64,000 nt of DNA from Pythium myriotylum (Eukaryota > Oomycota > Peronosporomycetes > Pythiales > Pythiaceae), in the NCBI GenBank assembly GCA_023091665.1, contig JALJCQ010000026.1, positions 620,001-684,000 of the forward strand, given 5' to 3'. Below the pieces are notes generated by a model. That model saw only the letters and a list, made by a program, of their open reading frames with translations. It did not search any database and was not told the DNA's origin. Of the stretch, positions 37,125 to 46,753 are shown one piece after another. The position numbers were made by a program, and so were the translations under genes. How positions within the stretch are numbered: position 1 is the first letter of the stretch; each line of letters begins with the position of its first letter.

Positions 37125-38684
37125 TCAGTGCGCCGTCCGCGCCTGCGCCTCCGCGGCCATTTGCTGCCAGCTCGAGTGGTATAAAATGTACGAGCACGTC
37201 GCGAGCGAGACGCAGTGGCCCGAGCCGAAGCCGAGCCAGAGACCTTCGACGTCCCAGTGCAGCGAGAACGCCAGCAGCGCGCCGAGCGGGATGCCGATGC
37301 CGTAGAACGCCACGGCGTTCGTGCGCGCGGCCAGGTGCTGCCGGCCCGTGCCGCGGTAGATGCCCTGCATGACGCAGTTGGTGGCGTCGATGATCTCGTA
37401 GGGCACCATGACGATCAGCGTCTTGGCCGCGCGCTCGATCGCCACGGGGTCGTTGATCAGCAGCTTGGGGATCTCATACCGACAAAAGTACACGATCAGC
37501 GCCATCACGAACGACACGGAGACCACCATGGTCATCGTGAGGCGCGCGGTGAGCTGCGCGCGCTTCGGGAGGTTCGCGCCGAGAGCGTTGCCCACGAGGA
37601 TGTTGCCGGACACGGCCATGCCGAGGTAGATCATATAGAGCGACGACGCGACGTTCATGAGCACGGCGTGCGCGCTGATGGAGACGACGCCGTCGGGAAG
37701 AAGGCCGGCGAAGATCGCCAGGATCTCGTACGCCCACCACTCCATCATCATCATCAAAAGCCCCGGGATTCCAAGATGGAGAAAGACACCGACGAACTTC
37801 CACGCTGCTTTGAGATCCCATCCTGGCCACCATGCCTTATGAGCGCCAGTGATGATGAGGTACGGAGCGATGCACACCGGGAGAACAGCGTAGCCGAGAG
37901 TACGCGAGAGTGCCGCTCCGTGGAAACCCATCGACGTGTGGTACGTCAGGTAGTAGCCGCCAAAGATGTTGACGCAGTTGCCGATCACCATGATCGCTAC
38001 GAGCGGACCCACGATGTTCTGCGCTTGCATTGCCTTGCGAAGCATCTCGTACAGGAACAAGAAGGGCGTTCCGAAGACAGTGTAGCGCGAGAACTCGCCC
38101 GCGAGCCGCGCCACCTCCGGATCCTGGCCCATCCAGCGCAAGAACGTCTCTGTGTGCCAGTTCATCAAGAAAATGGGCACGAGACAGACGCCGAAGACGA
38201 CGAGGAACGCTGTCTGCAAGTAAATGCCGATCCTCATGCGGCGGCCGGCGCCGTGCGCCTGCGAGCAGAGCGTGTCGAGCGCCGACGAGAGCCCGAAGCC
38301 GATCGAGAGCGACGAGATGTTGGTGAACATGGTCGACATGGTCGCCGCGTCGATGTACTCCTTGGTGTTGGGCGAGTCGAGGTGGCCCACGAGCATGATG
38401 CAGACCATGCCCGGGAGATACTCGAGGACGTAGGTCATGAGGATGGGGTACATGAGCTTGAGCTGCTTGGCGAGCTCGTGGCGCCACTCGGGCTCGGGCT
38501 CGTCTTCGTCGAACGAGCGCAGTCGGAGCTTGCGGTCGCTCTCGGAGGGCGCGAAGCTCGGGCTCACGAGCGAGAACGAGTTGGTGCGCGTGATGATGAT
38601 GAGCTCGTCGAGGTCGAGCTCCGTCTCCACGTCCTCGGCGGGCTCGGGCCGCAGCAGCAGCGACGACGACTCCTGGCTCACCAT
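37125..38684 (-). CDS. MATE-family transporter 3 (single exon)
   Basis: 519 residues from the ATG at 38684. The long open frame extends further upstream, but that extension looks non-coding. A cytosolic leader of about 85 residues contains S-S-S-L-L-L-R-P and E-L-D-L-D-E-L. The first MatE repeat then has P-I-L-M-T-Y-V-L-E-Y-L-P-G and S-I-G-F-G-L-S-S-A-L-D-T-L-C-S-Q-A-H-G-A-G. The intron of MATE-1 and MATE-2 is absent: S-T-M-F-T-N is continuous. It is more divergent from the other two than they are from each other. Expected function is efflux of organic cations or metabolites. Confidence 0.9.
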   Translation of the reverse strand: MVSQESSSLLLRPEPAEDVETELDLDELIIITRTNSFSLVSPSFAPSESDRKLRLRSFDEDEPEPEWRHELAKQLKLMYPILMTYVLEYLPGMVCIMLVGHLDSPNTKEYIDAATMSTMFTNISSLSIGFGLSSALDTLCSQAHGAGRRMRIGIYLQTAFLVVFGVCLVPIFLMNWHTETFLRWMGQDPEVARLAGEFSRYTVFGTPFLFLYEMLRKAMQAQNIVGPLVAIMVIGNCVNIFGGYYLTYHTSMGFHGAALSRTLGYAVLPVCIAPYLIITGAHKAWWPGWDLKAAWKFVGVFLHLGIPGLLMMMMEWWAYEILAIFAGLLPDGVVSISAHAVLMNVASSLYMIYLGMAVSGNILVGNALGANLPKRAQLTARLTMTMVVSVSFVMALIVYFCRYEIPKLLINDPVAIERAAKTLIVMVPYEIIDATNCVMQGIYRGTGRQHLAARTNAVAFYGIGIPLGALLAFSLHWDVEGLWLGFGSGHCVSLATCSYILYHSSWQQMAAEAQARTAH

Positions 38685-39106
38685 CGGCGCGGCGAGGGAG
38701 CGAAGAAGCGGAAATGGCGAGCGAGATCCACCGCCGTGTGCCTTTTGACGAGTGCAGGGGCTCCCTGGCTCAGAAGTATGCACGTTTCGGTGGGATTTGC
38801 ATGGCGTGCCAAGACTTTTGAGGCTCGCGATGCCACCGCCACGCGAATCCTTCACCGACCACCGGTTGGGTTGAAGGTTCGAGATCGGCGGAGTCGGCCC
38901 AGACCTTTCCCTGTGAGTCATCCTCCGCTCGCCAAAGTGTAGCCATGTCGGCCATGTCAGGTGGAAGGACGAGTGGAGCACCGAGACGACGCCAACACGC
39001 AGCTCAGTACTCGACGTGCCTTGTCAGCACAGATATTAATAGGCAGCCAACTGCTGACGAGTCACGAGCCAACGCAAAGGTATCTCTTTGATCGGTTAGC
39101 ATGGTC

Positions 39107-41421
39107 TCATCGACTCGCCAACGTATACCCGTGTTGCTTGCCGGCAAAGGCCTCGGAGATGGCCTCGAGCGCCAGTAGAGATGCGTGCTGTTCGGCCTGG
39201 ATGACGCCCTCGAGGTGCGAGACCTTGCTCTCGAGCTGCTGCATGCGTTCGTCCACACGCGCGCCGTCTCGAACAATGTTCTCCTAAAACGACACGATCA
39301 GACCTCAGGCAAGAGAACGATAAACAAGGAGAAGCAGTTCGTACCGTGAAGCGCCGCAGAACAGTGGCCTGGTTGCCGTCAAACTCTTGCTTGAACTGGG
39401 AGAGATGCACCGAGACCGCTTCCACAACAGCTTGCGGATTGGCAGCTTTCGTTGCGGCGCTCGCAGTCGCGACCTCCCGTCGTAGCACCGAAAGCTCGCT
39501 TTGCGTCGCCAATTCGGCGCTCCGTAATCTCGCTGCGACGTGTTCCTCTACTTGAGACTGCATTGCGAGCGTAAGAGGGGTGGAGGTTGCGAGTGCGACG
39601 ACACTTGCGGTGGACTGCTGCTTGGTCTGCCATTCGCTTTGCATCTTGACCACTTGAGCACCACTCGTGGCGATGCGGTCTGCGAGTACATCCAGACGAG
39701 CCTCGAGGCGAGGAATCGCTCGTTCACACGCTTCCACTTTGGCTGCAAGCGACTGCAGCTGCGTGGCGTTCTATTGCAACAAGTCAATTAGTAAAGCAAT
39801 GCGATGTTTTTGAAGAGTGAGACGCGAATCCTACCTTCTCCTGTTGTTGGAATTCCATCCGCATGAGAAACTGCGTCATTCGCTGTTCAAAGTTCCGGTT
39901 CATGGTCTCGATCGTCCGGCTCACGATGAACTCAACGTCTGCACTTTGTAGAGTCGATGTCATTGCCGACGGAGGAGGGTCAATCGAGAACTGCGACGCC
40001 ACATCATCGAGTGAAGGATTGTTGTTGAGAAAGAACGACCCGTTGCCGGTCGAGTGGTGAAACGACTGTGGGAGCATGCTGGACGACGACGGTCGACGCG
40101 AGACACTGAGCAGGTCGTTATCACTGTCGCCAAGAGGAGTGAACGACGTCGTTGTTGATTTAGGGGCGTTTGGCTTTGACTTTGCGCGATTTTCGAGTTT
40201 ATCTGAGGCGAACGATACGAGCGACTCGTCGTCCGACAGAGGTAGCTCCTCACTGTGGCGTCGCATGAACTCGGTTCGCTCGAGTAACTCACGTCGAACC
40301 TGCCGACCAGGCGTCTCGAGCTCCAAATCGTACGACGCAGTCAACTCGTTATCATCAGCACCATCACCGCTTCCGTGTTGCAACTCGTCGTTTAGAAGGT
40401 GCACAGTCAGACCAGGAATGCGATTCTCTAAGCTTTTCTTCAGTTCCACGAGACGTCCAGGAGATGACGGTGGATTCGTTGCGTCATCATTGTCATCTAG
40501 AATCTCCTCGATGTTGGGTTTGTCACCAACATGTAATTTCCTCAGACTGCAGCCCTTGGCAGTCTTGGCTTTCAACAGCAACGATTTTGTCAGAAGAGCC
40601 TCACACTCTTCAGAGAATCCACAGTTCTGGATATTGAGTTCCGTCAGTTGCGGAGCTTGTAAAGCGTTTGTCAGCAGTTCTCGTATAGCTTCGTCGGCCA
40701 TATCGTTATCTGCTACGTGGAGGCTTTCAAGGCACGAGTTGTTTGAGAAGAGCGCTGGATTGACTGCCGTGATGGAATTGTCGTTGACAGTGAGATGCTT
40801 GATCCTTATTGAGGCCAGCGCTGCCAGCCCAGAAGCCGATATGCCGTTGCGAGAGCAGTCCATGAAGTCGAGACAATCACCCTTGACTTGCGCTGCACGA
40901 ATCCCGTCTGCGATGGCCTTGAGCCCGCCGTCTCGGAGGTTATTGTCGCTCAAGTCGACTCGCCTCAATTGGTGACATGACTGAAGAGATTGGCCGAGCA
41001 TAATGCCTGCTTGTCTTGCCAGGTGGCAACACGAGAGTTCTAAGGTCACCAGAGGGGCAACCTTGACGAGAGAAGCCATTGCCATGAGCGAGCTCATGCT
41101 GAACTGCCGACACCGCCGCACGGTGATTGTGGCGAGCTGATTTTTTGGGATGAAGGTCTCGACAATGAAGGCGACGACTCGATCCGACAGCACGCAGTCC
41201 TCGATATGCAGCGAACGGACCTTGGGCGCTTGGGCACAACTAAAGAGCCGATCAAGATGCTCGAGGGCAATCTGTCGGTCAAAATGAAAATGACGGAACT
41301 CAACAGCCTCGATTGTGGCGCTCTCAACTGCATGCGTCCACTCGGGAGTACGAGTAAGGAGGTCGACAACGAGGCGAAGACCGCCGTCGGCGAGAACGAC
41401 GCATTCGGCTGATACCGCCAT
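39107..41421 (-). CDS. Leucine-rich-repeat protein with C-terminal coiled coil (three exons)
   Basis: Exons 39835-41421, 39345-39770 and 39107-39283, with introns of 64 and 61 bp, give 729 residues. The N-terminal half has ribonuclease-inhibitor-type LRRs (L-R-R-V-D-L-S-D-N-N-L-R-D-G-G-L, L-T-E-L-N-I-Q-N-C-G-F-S, L-E-S-L-H-V-A-D-N-D). A Ser/Asp-rich linker follows. The last two exons are almost wholly coiled coil (L-E-A-R-L-D-V-L-A-D-R-I; M-Q-Q-L-E-S-K-V-S-H-L-E). Start is the ATG at 41421. The architecture suggests a scaffold or cytoskeletal/flagellar protein. No specific orthologue is recognised. Confidence 0.75.
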
Positions 41422-41561
41422 CTTCGTCTCCCGAGCCGGTCTCTTACGGCTACCCGACAACCCACAGAGAGTAAGATTAGACCAAGATGAATTTCATTTT
41501 CGGACAAATGAAACCGACCTCGCTCCTTCTAGCAGTTCGTTTTCCTATAATACTGACCAGG

Positions 41562-43217
41562 TTAGAGAGCAGCAGTGTTACCGCTTCCACCGTGGAGCTT
41601 CTGCTGTGCGAATGCGAGCCGATCCATGTAGAGCGAGTAGCGCTCACGCGTCAGCGACTCCTTCTCAGTGGCTAATGCCTTCTCTAACACAGTTAACTGC
41701 TGCATCTTGAGCTCCATTTGCTGCAGCTGATTCTGGAGCAACTGCGTAACGAGGTCGCGGACGGGTCCTTCGGCGGTCTCACGCGCGATCTTATCGGCGC
41801 GGGTAGCCACGAGAGCCGCAGCAGTCGCGTGGGAAGCCTCTTGCACAACGGCGAGCGTTTCCTTGGTGACAGGGCTGGTAGCGGCAGGAGACTCGGTCGA
41901 GTCGGCAGAGGCCATCTCTACATCGGTCGTTCCATTAGATGGTGCACTTTCAGTCGGCTCGGTCTTGATATTGGCGACGCCGGCGTCCTCGCTCGCTGCC
42001 GCGACGGCAGCAGCCGCGCCGTCGATCTCTGCCTTGTCGTCCTTCGCGCCGCTCTCCGTAGAGCCGTTGGCCATCTCCACGTCTCCAGCCGCGTCCGCCG
42101 CCGCGGCCCGCGCAGGCTCTGCAGCCGCAGGGGTTTCTACTTTGACGGCAGCAGTTGGCGTAGCTGCAACAGGCTCGGAATTGGCGTCCGCGACCTCTCG
42201 CGGCGGCAGCTTGTGGAGGTCCTTGATGGCCTGGATCGCGGCCCGCGCCGCAGCCTTGGCGACGAAAGGGTCGACGTCGCGCACGAGCGCAGCCATATCG
42301 AGCACAGACGCGTTGGCGCTCTCGGCGTACGCGAAGGTCGGGGCGCGAGCGGCCGCCGCCGGTTCCTGCGAGACGCGCGGCAGCAGCGGTAGCTCGAGGA
42401 AGCGCACGATGCACTCCTCGGCGCTCTTGGTCTTGACCTTGCCGGCGATCTGGTTCCAGTCGCAGGCCTCCTGCTGCGAGCCGCCGCTGCTGGCCGAGCC
42501 GACGGCCTGCAGGAGCAGCGCGTCCTCGTCGGGCGTCCAGGCGGCCTTGGGCGCGATCTTGACGAAGTCGGCGGCGTCGATGCCGTCCGGGAAGGAGCGC
42601 GCGAGGAAGCAGTCTTCGCAGACGCCGCTGCCGGGGCGCAGCGCGAAGGCGTGGAGCGGGAGGTCGCGCTTGGGGAAGAGCGAGGCCGTGAGCTCGGGCG
42701 CGCCGAGCTTGCGCTTGGCCTCCTGCGAGAGCTCGAACGCGACGGCGCCGACGGCGCAGCGCTCGCAGAGGCCGGCGCTTTCGGCGGCGGCGGGCGCGGG
42801 CGTCGAGGGCTTTTTGTCGGCGACGAGCGTGGCGAGCGGCGCGGGCTTGAGCGCGTAGTTGGCGTGGACGGCGGGCGGCATGGCGTGGGGCGGCACGTCG
42901 TAGTTGATGATGCCCCAGTGCGTGAGGAACTCGTGGACGCGCATGATGGCGCAGGCGTCTCCGGCGAGGTTGCGTCGGCAGGCCGTGGCCGTGAGGTAGA
43001 CGTGCGGCTGCTGGCGGTAGGCGTGGACCATGTAGTTGCGGTACTTCATGTAGACCTGCGGCGTCTTGGAGGAGGGCAGCCGCGCGCCCGGCGGGAACTG
43101 CGCGCGGTGCGCGGCCTCTCGCTCGAAGAACTCGGGCAGCAGGCGCTTCTCGACGGCGCTGATGGCGTCCAGCGCGAACCACGCGGCGCAGCGCGGCACG
43201 CGCGACGGCTCGCCCAT
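41562..43217 (-). CDS. SWI3/SMARCC-like chromatin-remodelling subunit (SWIRM + SANT)
   Basis: 551 residues from the ATG at 43217. The SWIRM domain spans about residues 10-125 (F-F-E-R-E-A, Y-M-K-Y-R-N-Y-M-V, A-I-M-R-V-H-E-F-L-x-x-W-G-I-I-N-Y). A ZZ-like zinc site follows (C-E-R-C ... C-E-D-C), then a SANT domain (W-T-P-D-E-D-A-L-L-L-Q-A, W-N-Q-I-A, K-S-A-E-E-C-I-V-R-F). An acidic/Ala-rich linker precedes a C-terminal coiled coil (Q-L-L-Q-N-Q-L-Q-Q-M-E-L-K). This is the SMARCC/Moira/SWI3 order, so it should be a core scaffold subunit of a SWI/SNF complex in the nucleus. It is divergent from the bZIP gene at 43525. Confidence 0.9.
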   Translation of the reverse strand: MGEPSRVPRCAAWFALDAISAVEKRLLPEFFEREAAHRAQFPPGARLPSSKTPQVYMKYRNYMVHAYRQQPHVYLTATACRRNLAGDACAIMRVHEFLTHWGIINYDVPPHAMPPAVHANYALKPAPLATLVADKKPSTPAPAAAESAGLCERCAVGAVAFELSQEAKRKLGAPELTASLFPKRDLPLHAFALRPGSGVCEDCFLARSFPDGIDAADFVKIAPKAAWTPDEDALLLQAVGSASSGGSQQEACDWNQIAGKVKTKSAEECIVRFLELPLLPRVSQEPAAAARAPTFAYAESANASVLDMAALVRDVDPFVAKAAARAAIQAIKDLHKLPPREVADANSEPVAATPTAAVKVETPAAAEPARAAAADAAGDVEMANGSTESGAKDDKAEIDGAAAAVAAASEDAGVANIKTEPTESAPSNGTTDVEMASADSTESPAATSPVTKETLAVVQEASHATAAALVATRADKIARETAEGPVRDLVTQLLQNQLQQMELKMQQLTVLEKALATEKESLTRERYSLYMDRLAFAQQKLHGGSGNTAAL

Positions 43218-43524
43218 GCTTGGTGGGCGTGTGGGTTCCCCGCCCTCGCTGCTTGGCCGCGGCGGGTCGGGGGCCACTGCAACGGAACCCGACCCGGGTC
43301 GACCGACCCGCCCACCGCTAAGTGCGGCGCGAACCTAGTGACTAGCAGCGCCGGTCTCGCCCAGCGGCCTTTCTGCCGCCCAAGCGGAAGAAGCAGTCCT
43401 CGTCTCGGGCGACGATGGGTTCCGCCGCGCGCGCTCCTACTCCTCCTGTCGCTCCCCCTTCGCTCTCTCTCGCCCGGGGAAGCCGCATTCTTCCTTCGAG
43501 AACCTCGTATCCCATCGCCGCGTC

Positions 43525-44835
43525 ATGCGAGCAGCTCCTGCACATCTGCACCCGCCATCGCATGAGATGGACGTCTCGGCGCCCACCGCCGCCGCCGTCT
43601 CGCCGCCGTCGCCCTCGACGCCCTCGACCCACTCGAGCGCCGAGTCGGCAGCCGACATCTCGGACTTTCCCCAGGCCGTGCCCGTCAAGAAGACCCGCGC
43701 CAAGGCGCCGCTCTCCCACACCGCGCTCGAGCAGCGACGCCGCCGCAACCGCGAGTCCATGCAGCGCGCGCGCGAACGCGAGCGAGGCGACATCGAGCGC
43801 ATGCGCGTCGAGCTCCAGCAGCTCGAGCAGCAGTACAAGCAGGCCGCCCAGGCCCACGAGGTCTTCCTCACGCAGTACATCAACCCGCAGCTGGCCCAGT
43901 TCAACTCGCTCGCCCACGAGTCCAAGCAGCTCAAGATGCAGAACTTCCAGCTGCAACAAGAGCTCGAGACACGCCGCAAGGCCTACGAGCGCATGGAGCG
44001 CATCGTGGCCGACTACTACGTCGAGAAGGACGGCGCGGCCGAAGAAATGGATGAAGACGAGCAAGACCTCCACTTTAACGCCGTGTCTGCTCCGTTAAAC
44101 GTCTCCGGTCCCATGACCGAGACGCAGGCGTTCCAATATATCCAAGAATGCTGTCGCGACATCGAGGCCTTCGAAAGGACGACGAGCGCACCCACCATGC
44201 AACACATCGAGGACTGCTTCGGCTGGTCCATCAAGCACCAAGTCACAGACGACAGCCGCATGCGGTTCCTCTTCACCAAGCAGTTCGGACACGTGTACCC
44301 GGATGAGACCATGGACGTCGCGTGGGAGCTCTACGGGAAGCTCTCGCAGAACAACCTCAAGTCGCTGCGCGTGCTGCGGCTCGAAGTGCTCCAGCAGATC
44401 AACCGCGACACGCAGCTCGTCGTACGAGACATCGCCCACCCGCTGGACAAGGGCGTCGTGCTGCGTACGATCATGGTGCGCTTCCGACTCAAGACCGAGC
44501 GCGGGCTCGTGGGCGGCCGCGTGTCGATCAACCCGACGAGTCCCCCGCCAGATGCCCACGTGCGATACGCCGACGTGACATCGTGGGTCGAGTTCCGGTA
44601 CCTGGACCCGTCTCGGCCGGACCTGCCCGGGTGCACCGTGACGTTCGGCGGCTTCGCCGACTACCGCACCAAGCGGGAGATCTCGTCGCGCTTCCTGACG
44701 ATCCTCTCGACCGTGCTCACCATGGAGCACCGCCTCTTCCAACCCATGCCGCAGCTGCTGCCGCTCTCGTCGGACGCCGACCCGCCGGCGCTGATGGGCG
44801 ACCAGCCGCCGGCGTCGCAGGGCTCGTGCTCCTGA
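43525..44835 (+). CDS. bZIP transcription factor with conserved C-terminal module (bZIP-4)
   Basis: 436 residues from the ATG at 43525; an ATG at 43567 would shorten it by 14. The basic region is R-R-N-R-E-S-M-Q-R-A-R-E-R (Asn about 75). A long leucine/glutamine-rich coiled coil follows (M-R-V-E-L-Q-Q-L-E-Q-Q-Y). The C-terminal module has C-F-G-W-S-I, F-L-F-T-K-Q-F-G-H-V, L-V-V-R-D-I-A-H-P, V-R-F-R-L-K-T, C-T-V-T-F-G-G-F and a weaker ending (M-E-H-R-L-F) in place of R-W-E. H-P-L-D in the module also occurs as H-P-V-D in bZIP-3 and H-P-A-S in bZIP-5, so these three form a subgroup. It opens the second bZIP block. Confidence 0.88.
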   Translation: MRAAPAHLHPPSHEMDVSAPTAAAVSPPSPSTPSTHSSAESAADISDFPQAVPVKKTRAKAPLSHTALEQRRRRNRESMQRARERERGDIERMRVELQQLEQQYKQAAQAHEVFLTQYINPQLAQFNSLAHESKQLKMQNFQLQQELETRRKAYERMERIVADYYVEKDGAAEEMDEDEQDLHFNAVSAPLNVSGPMTETQAFQYIQECCRDIEAFERTTSAPTMQHIEDCFGWSIKHQVTDDSRMRFLFTKQFGHVYPDETMDVAWELYGKLSQNNLKSLRVLRLEVLQQINRDTQLVVRDIAHPLDKGVVLRTIMVRFRLKTERGLVGGRVSINPTSPPPDAHVRYADVTSWVEFRYLDPSRPDLPGCTVTFGGFADYRTKREISSRFLTILSTVLTMEHRLFQPMPQLLPLSSDADPPALMGDQPPASQGSCS

Positions 44836-45328
44836 ACCACCTCCACCGAGATCGTGTAACGTAATTGTACTGTACGTTGGCTCGTCAGCAGGTCATCATC
44901 GTCCGTGGTGTTCGTCTAACAAGATGACTGGCGGCGCCGTGTTGGCGACACACTCATCATTTGGAGGCCGCGGAACTCAGACCTGAGATGCTGCAATATC
45001 AGTAGTCTTGCATGCGAACTTAACGGCTAAATTGGGTTCTGACCTTTCTACGCGCGTCCCGCGCAAAACTCTCAGGGCGCTGAAAGAATTTCGTCGCGTT
45101 ATCAGCATGCTGACAGGGTTGGGGCAACCCATCGTTCTAACTTAGAACCTTCTGTGTGATTGGCTGAAATGCTGCTTGAAGGGCTTTTCCACCAATCGCA
45201 GGCCGTCCCCGCGCTCCGCCGATCCGCCAGCTGCTGAAACCCTCGAGGGACCAGAGAAGCAACGCCGGTCAGCAGCTCCCGGCCCGAGGCGAGGGCCCGA
45301 GGCGGTGCCGCGACTCCGAGTCGAGAGC
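44836..45328. promoter_or_regulatory. Intergenic region upstream of bZIP-5
   Basis: 493 bp. It includes a 15-bp perfect dyad GTTCTAA-C-TTAGAAC at 45134-45148, and ATTGG (about 45158) and CCAAT boxes within about 35 bp of one another. No gene is seen. Confidence 0.5.
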
Positions 45329-46684
45329 ATGGAGACGCTGGACGTGGAGCGCGTGCGCCTGCTCAAGCGCGAGCCGCGCGCCGCCGGCGGCGACGACCGC
45401 CTGCTGGAGCAGCTGCTCGCCGACGACCCGCTCGTCGCGAGGCTCGCGGCCGCGCCCGAGCTCACGGCCTCGTCGGGCGAGGACTCGCAGAGCGAGAGCG
45501 GCGCCGAGCTCAAGCCGCAGCTCGCCACGCCGCCCAAGCCCGTCGCCGGGCCCGTCCACGAGGACGAGATCGGGCTCACGCCGCTCGAGATCCGCCGCAA
45601 GCGCAACCGCGAGTCCATGCAGCGCGCGCGCGCGCGCCAGCGCGAAGACATCGAGACCATGAAAGTCGCCATGCGCCAGCTCGAGGCCCACTTCCAGCGC
45701 CTGAGCGAGCAGAAGGAGCTGCAGCGGATACAGGCCTCCTCGGCCGCGCGCCGACCCATCGAGCAGGTCGAGACCGAGTACCGACAGCTCGCGGACGCCT
45801 CGCGACGGCTCAAAGAGGAAAAGTTCTTGCTCGAGAAGATGCTCACGGAGAAGACCAAGACTTTCCGCCGCCTGCAGCAAGCCATGGTCGACCGCAAGGT
45901 CGAGCTCGGCCTCGAGCCGCCGCAGATTCCCGCACCACCGACGGTCTCGCCGGGCCTCGCGACCGAGTTCTTCTCGCCCATCTCGGAGCAGCAGGCCGAC
46001 GACGCCATCAAGCGGTGCTATGAGGACATCGTGCGGCTCGAGGGGGTCTCCAAGCCTCTCCGCAACACCGCGACGCCTCAAGGCCCGCTCATCCCGCCGA
46101 CATCGACGTTCGGCTGGGCCATGCTCTGCTACCTCATGCCCGACGAAGGCGGCTTCTTCGTAGCCTTTACCAAGACTTTTGAACACGCCACGCCTGACGA
46201 CGTCATGCTCAAGACGTGGACGCTCTTCTCCCGCCCCGAGAACAACTCGGGCAGCGAGAACGGTGTCATGCGCATGGACACGCTGCAAGTCGTGAACGAT
46301 AATGCGTACGTGGCGTACCGAGACGTGCAGCACCCGGCGAGCCCTGGGAAGACGCTGCGCACTGTCTTCCTGCGGTTTCGCTTGCAGACCGAGCAGGGCG
46401 GCTACGTAATCGGGCGTGCGTGCATGAACCCGACGAACGCGGAGCTGCGTGCGCTCGACGAACTCGAGTCGAACGTCGTCTACGGCGACTTCTCCAGTTG
46501 GATCGAGTTCCGCGCGCCCGCCGACGGCTCTGCTGGCTGCGAGGTCAAGTTCGGCGCCATCCTGGCGTACAACACGCACGAGGACATGCAGCTGCGGCTC
46601 ATCAACGCGCTGATGACGACGATCATGTGGGAGACGACGGTCATCAAGCCCGTGTTCAGCTTACAAAACTCTCTGGAAGGATAG
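45329..46684 (+). CDS. bZIP transcription factor with conserved C-terminal module (bZIP-5)
   Basis: 451 residues from the ATG at 45329; the open frame upstream lacks another ATG. An acidic/Ser-rich N-terminus of about 85 residues may be an activation region. The basic region is K-R-N-R-E-S-M-Q-R-A-R-A-R (Asn 93), with first heptads M-K-V-A-M-R-Q-L-E. The module contains F-G-W, F-V-A-F-T-K-T-F-E-H, Y-R-D-V-Q-H-P, L-R-F-R-L-Q-T, C-E-V-K-F-G-A and ends near M-W-E-T rather than R-W-E. It is tandem with bZIP-4 and convergent with bZIP-6, with 69 bp between the stop codons. Confidence 0.87.
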   Translation: METLDVERVRLLKREPRAAGGDDRLLEQLLADDPLVARLAAAPELTASSGEDSQSESGAELKPQLATPPKPVAGPVHEDEIGLTPLEIRRKRNRESMQRARARQREDIETMKVAMRQLEAHFQRLSEQKELQRIQASSAARRPIEQVETEYRQLADASRRLKEEKFLLEKMLTEKTKTFRRLQQAMVDRKVELGLEPPQIPAPPTVSPGLATEFFSPISEQQADDAIKRCYEDIVRLEGVSKPLRNTATPQGPLIPPTSTFGWAMLCYLMPDEGGFFVAFTKTFEHATPDDVMLKTWTLFSRPENNSGSENGVMRMDTLQVVNDNAYVAYRDVQHPASPGKTLRTVFLRFRLQTEQGGYVIGRACMNPTNAELRALDELESNVVYGDFSSWIEFRAPADGSAGCEVKFGAILAYNTHEDMQLRLINALMTTIMWETTVIKPVFSLQNSLEG

Positions 46685-46753
46685 CGTTTATATGCGAGGT
46701 GATAGAATAGAAAGACTAGGATTTGCAGTGGTTTCTCTTTGGTTTGCTCGCGT

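Noticed and set aside
37215..38942. 575-residue plus-strand frame
   Set aside because: Shadow of MATE-3; Arg/His/Asp-rich composition and no motifs.
43218..43277. Extension of the SWI3-like gene to a GTG start
   Set aside because: A non-ATG start is unlikely, and the SWIRM protein begins sensibly at the ATG at 43217.
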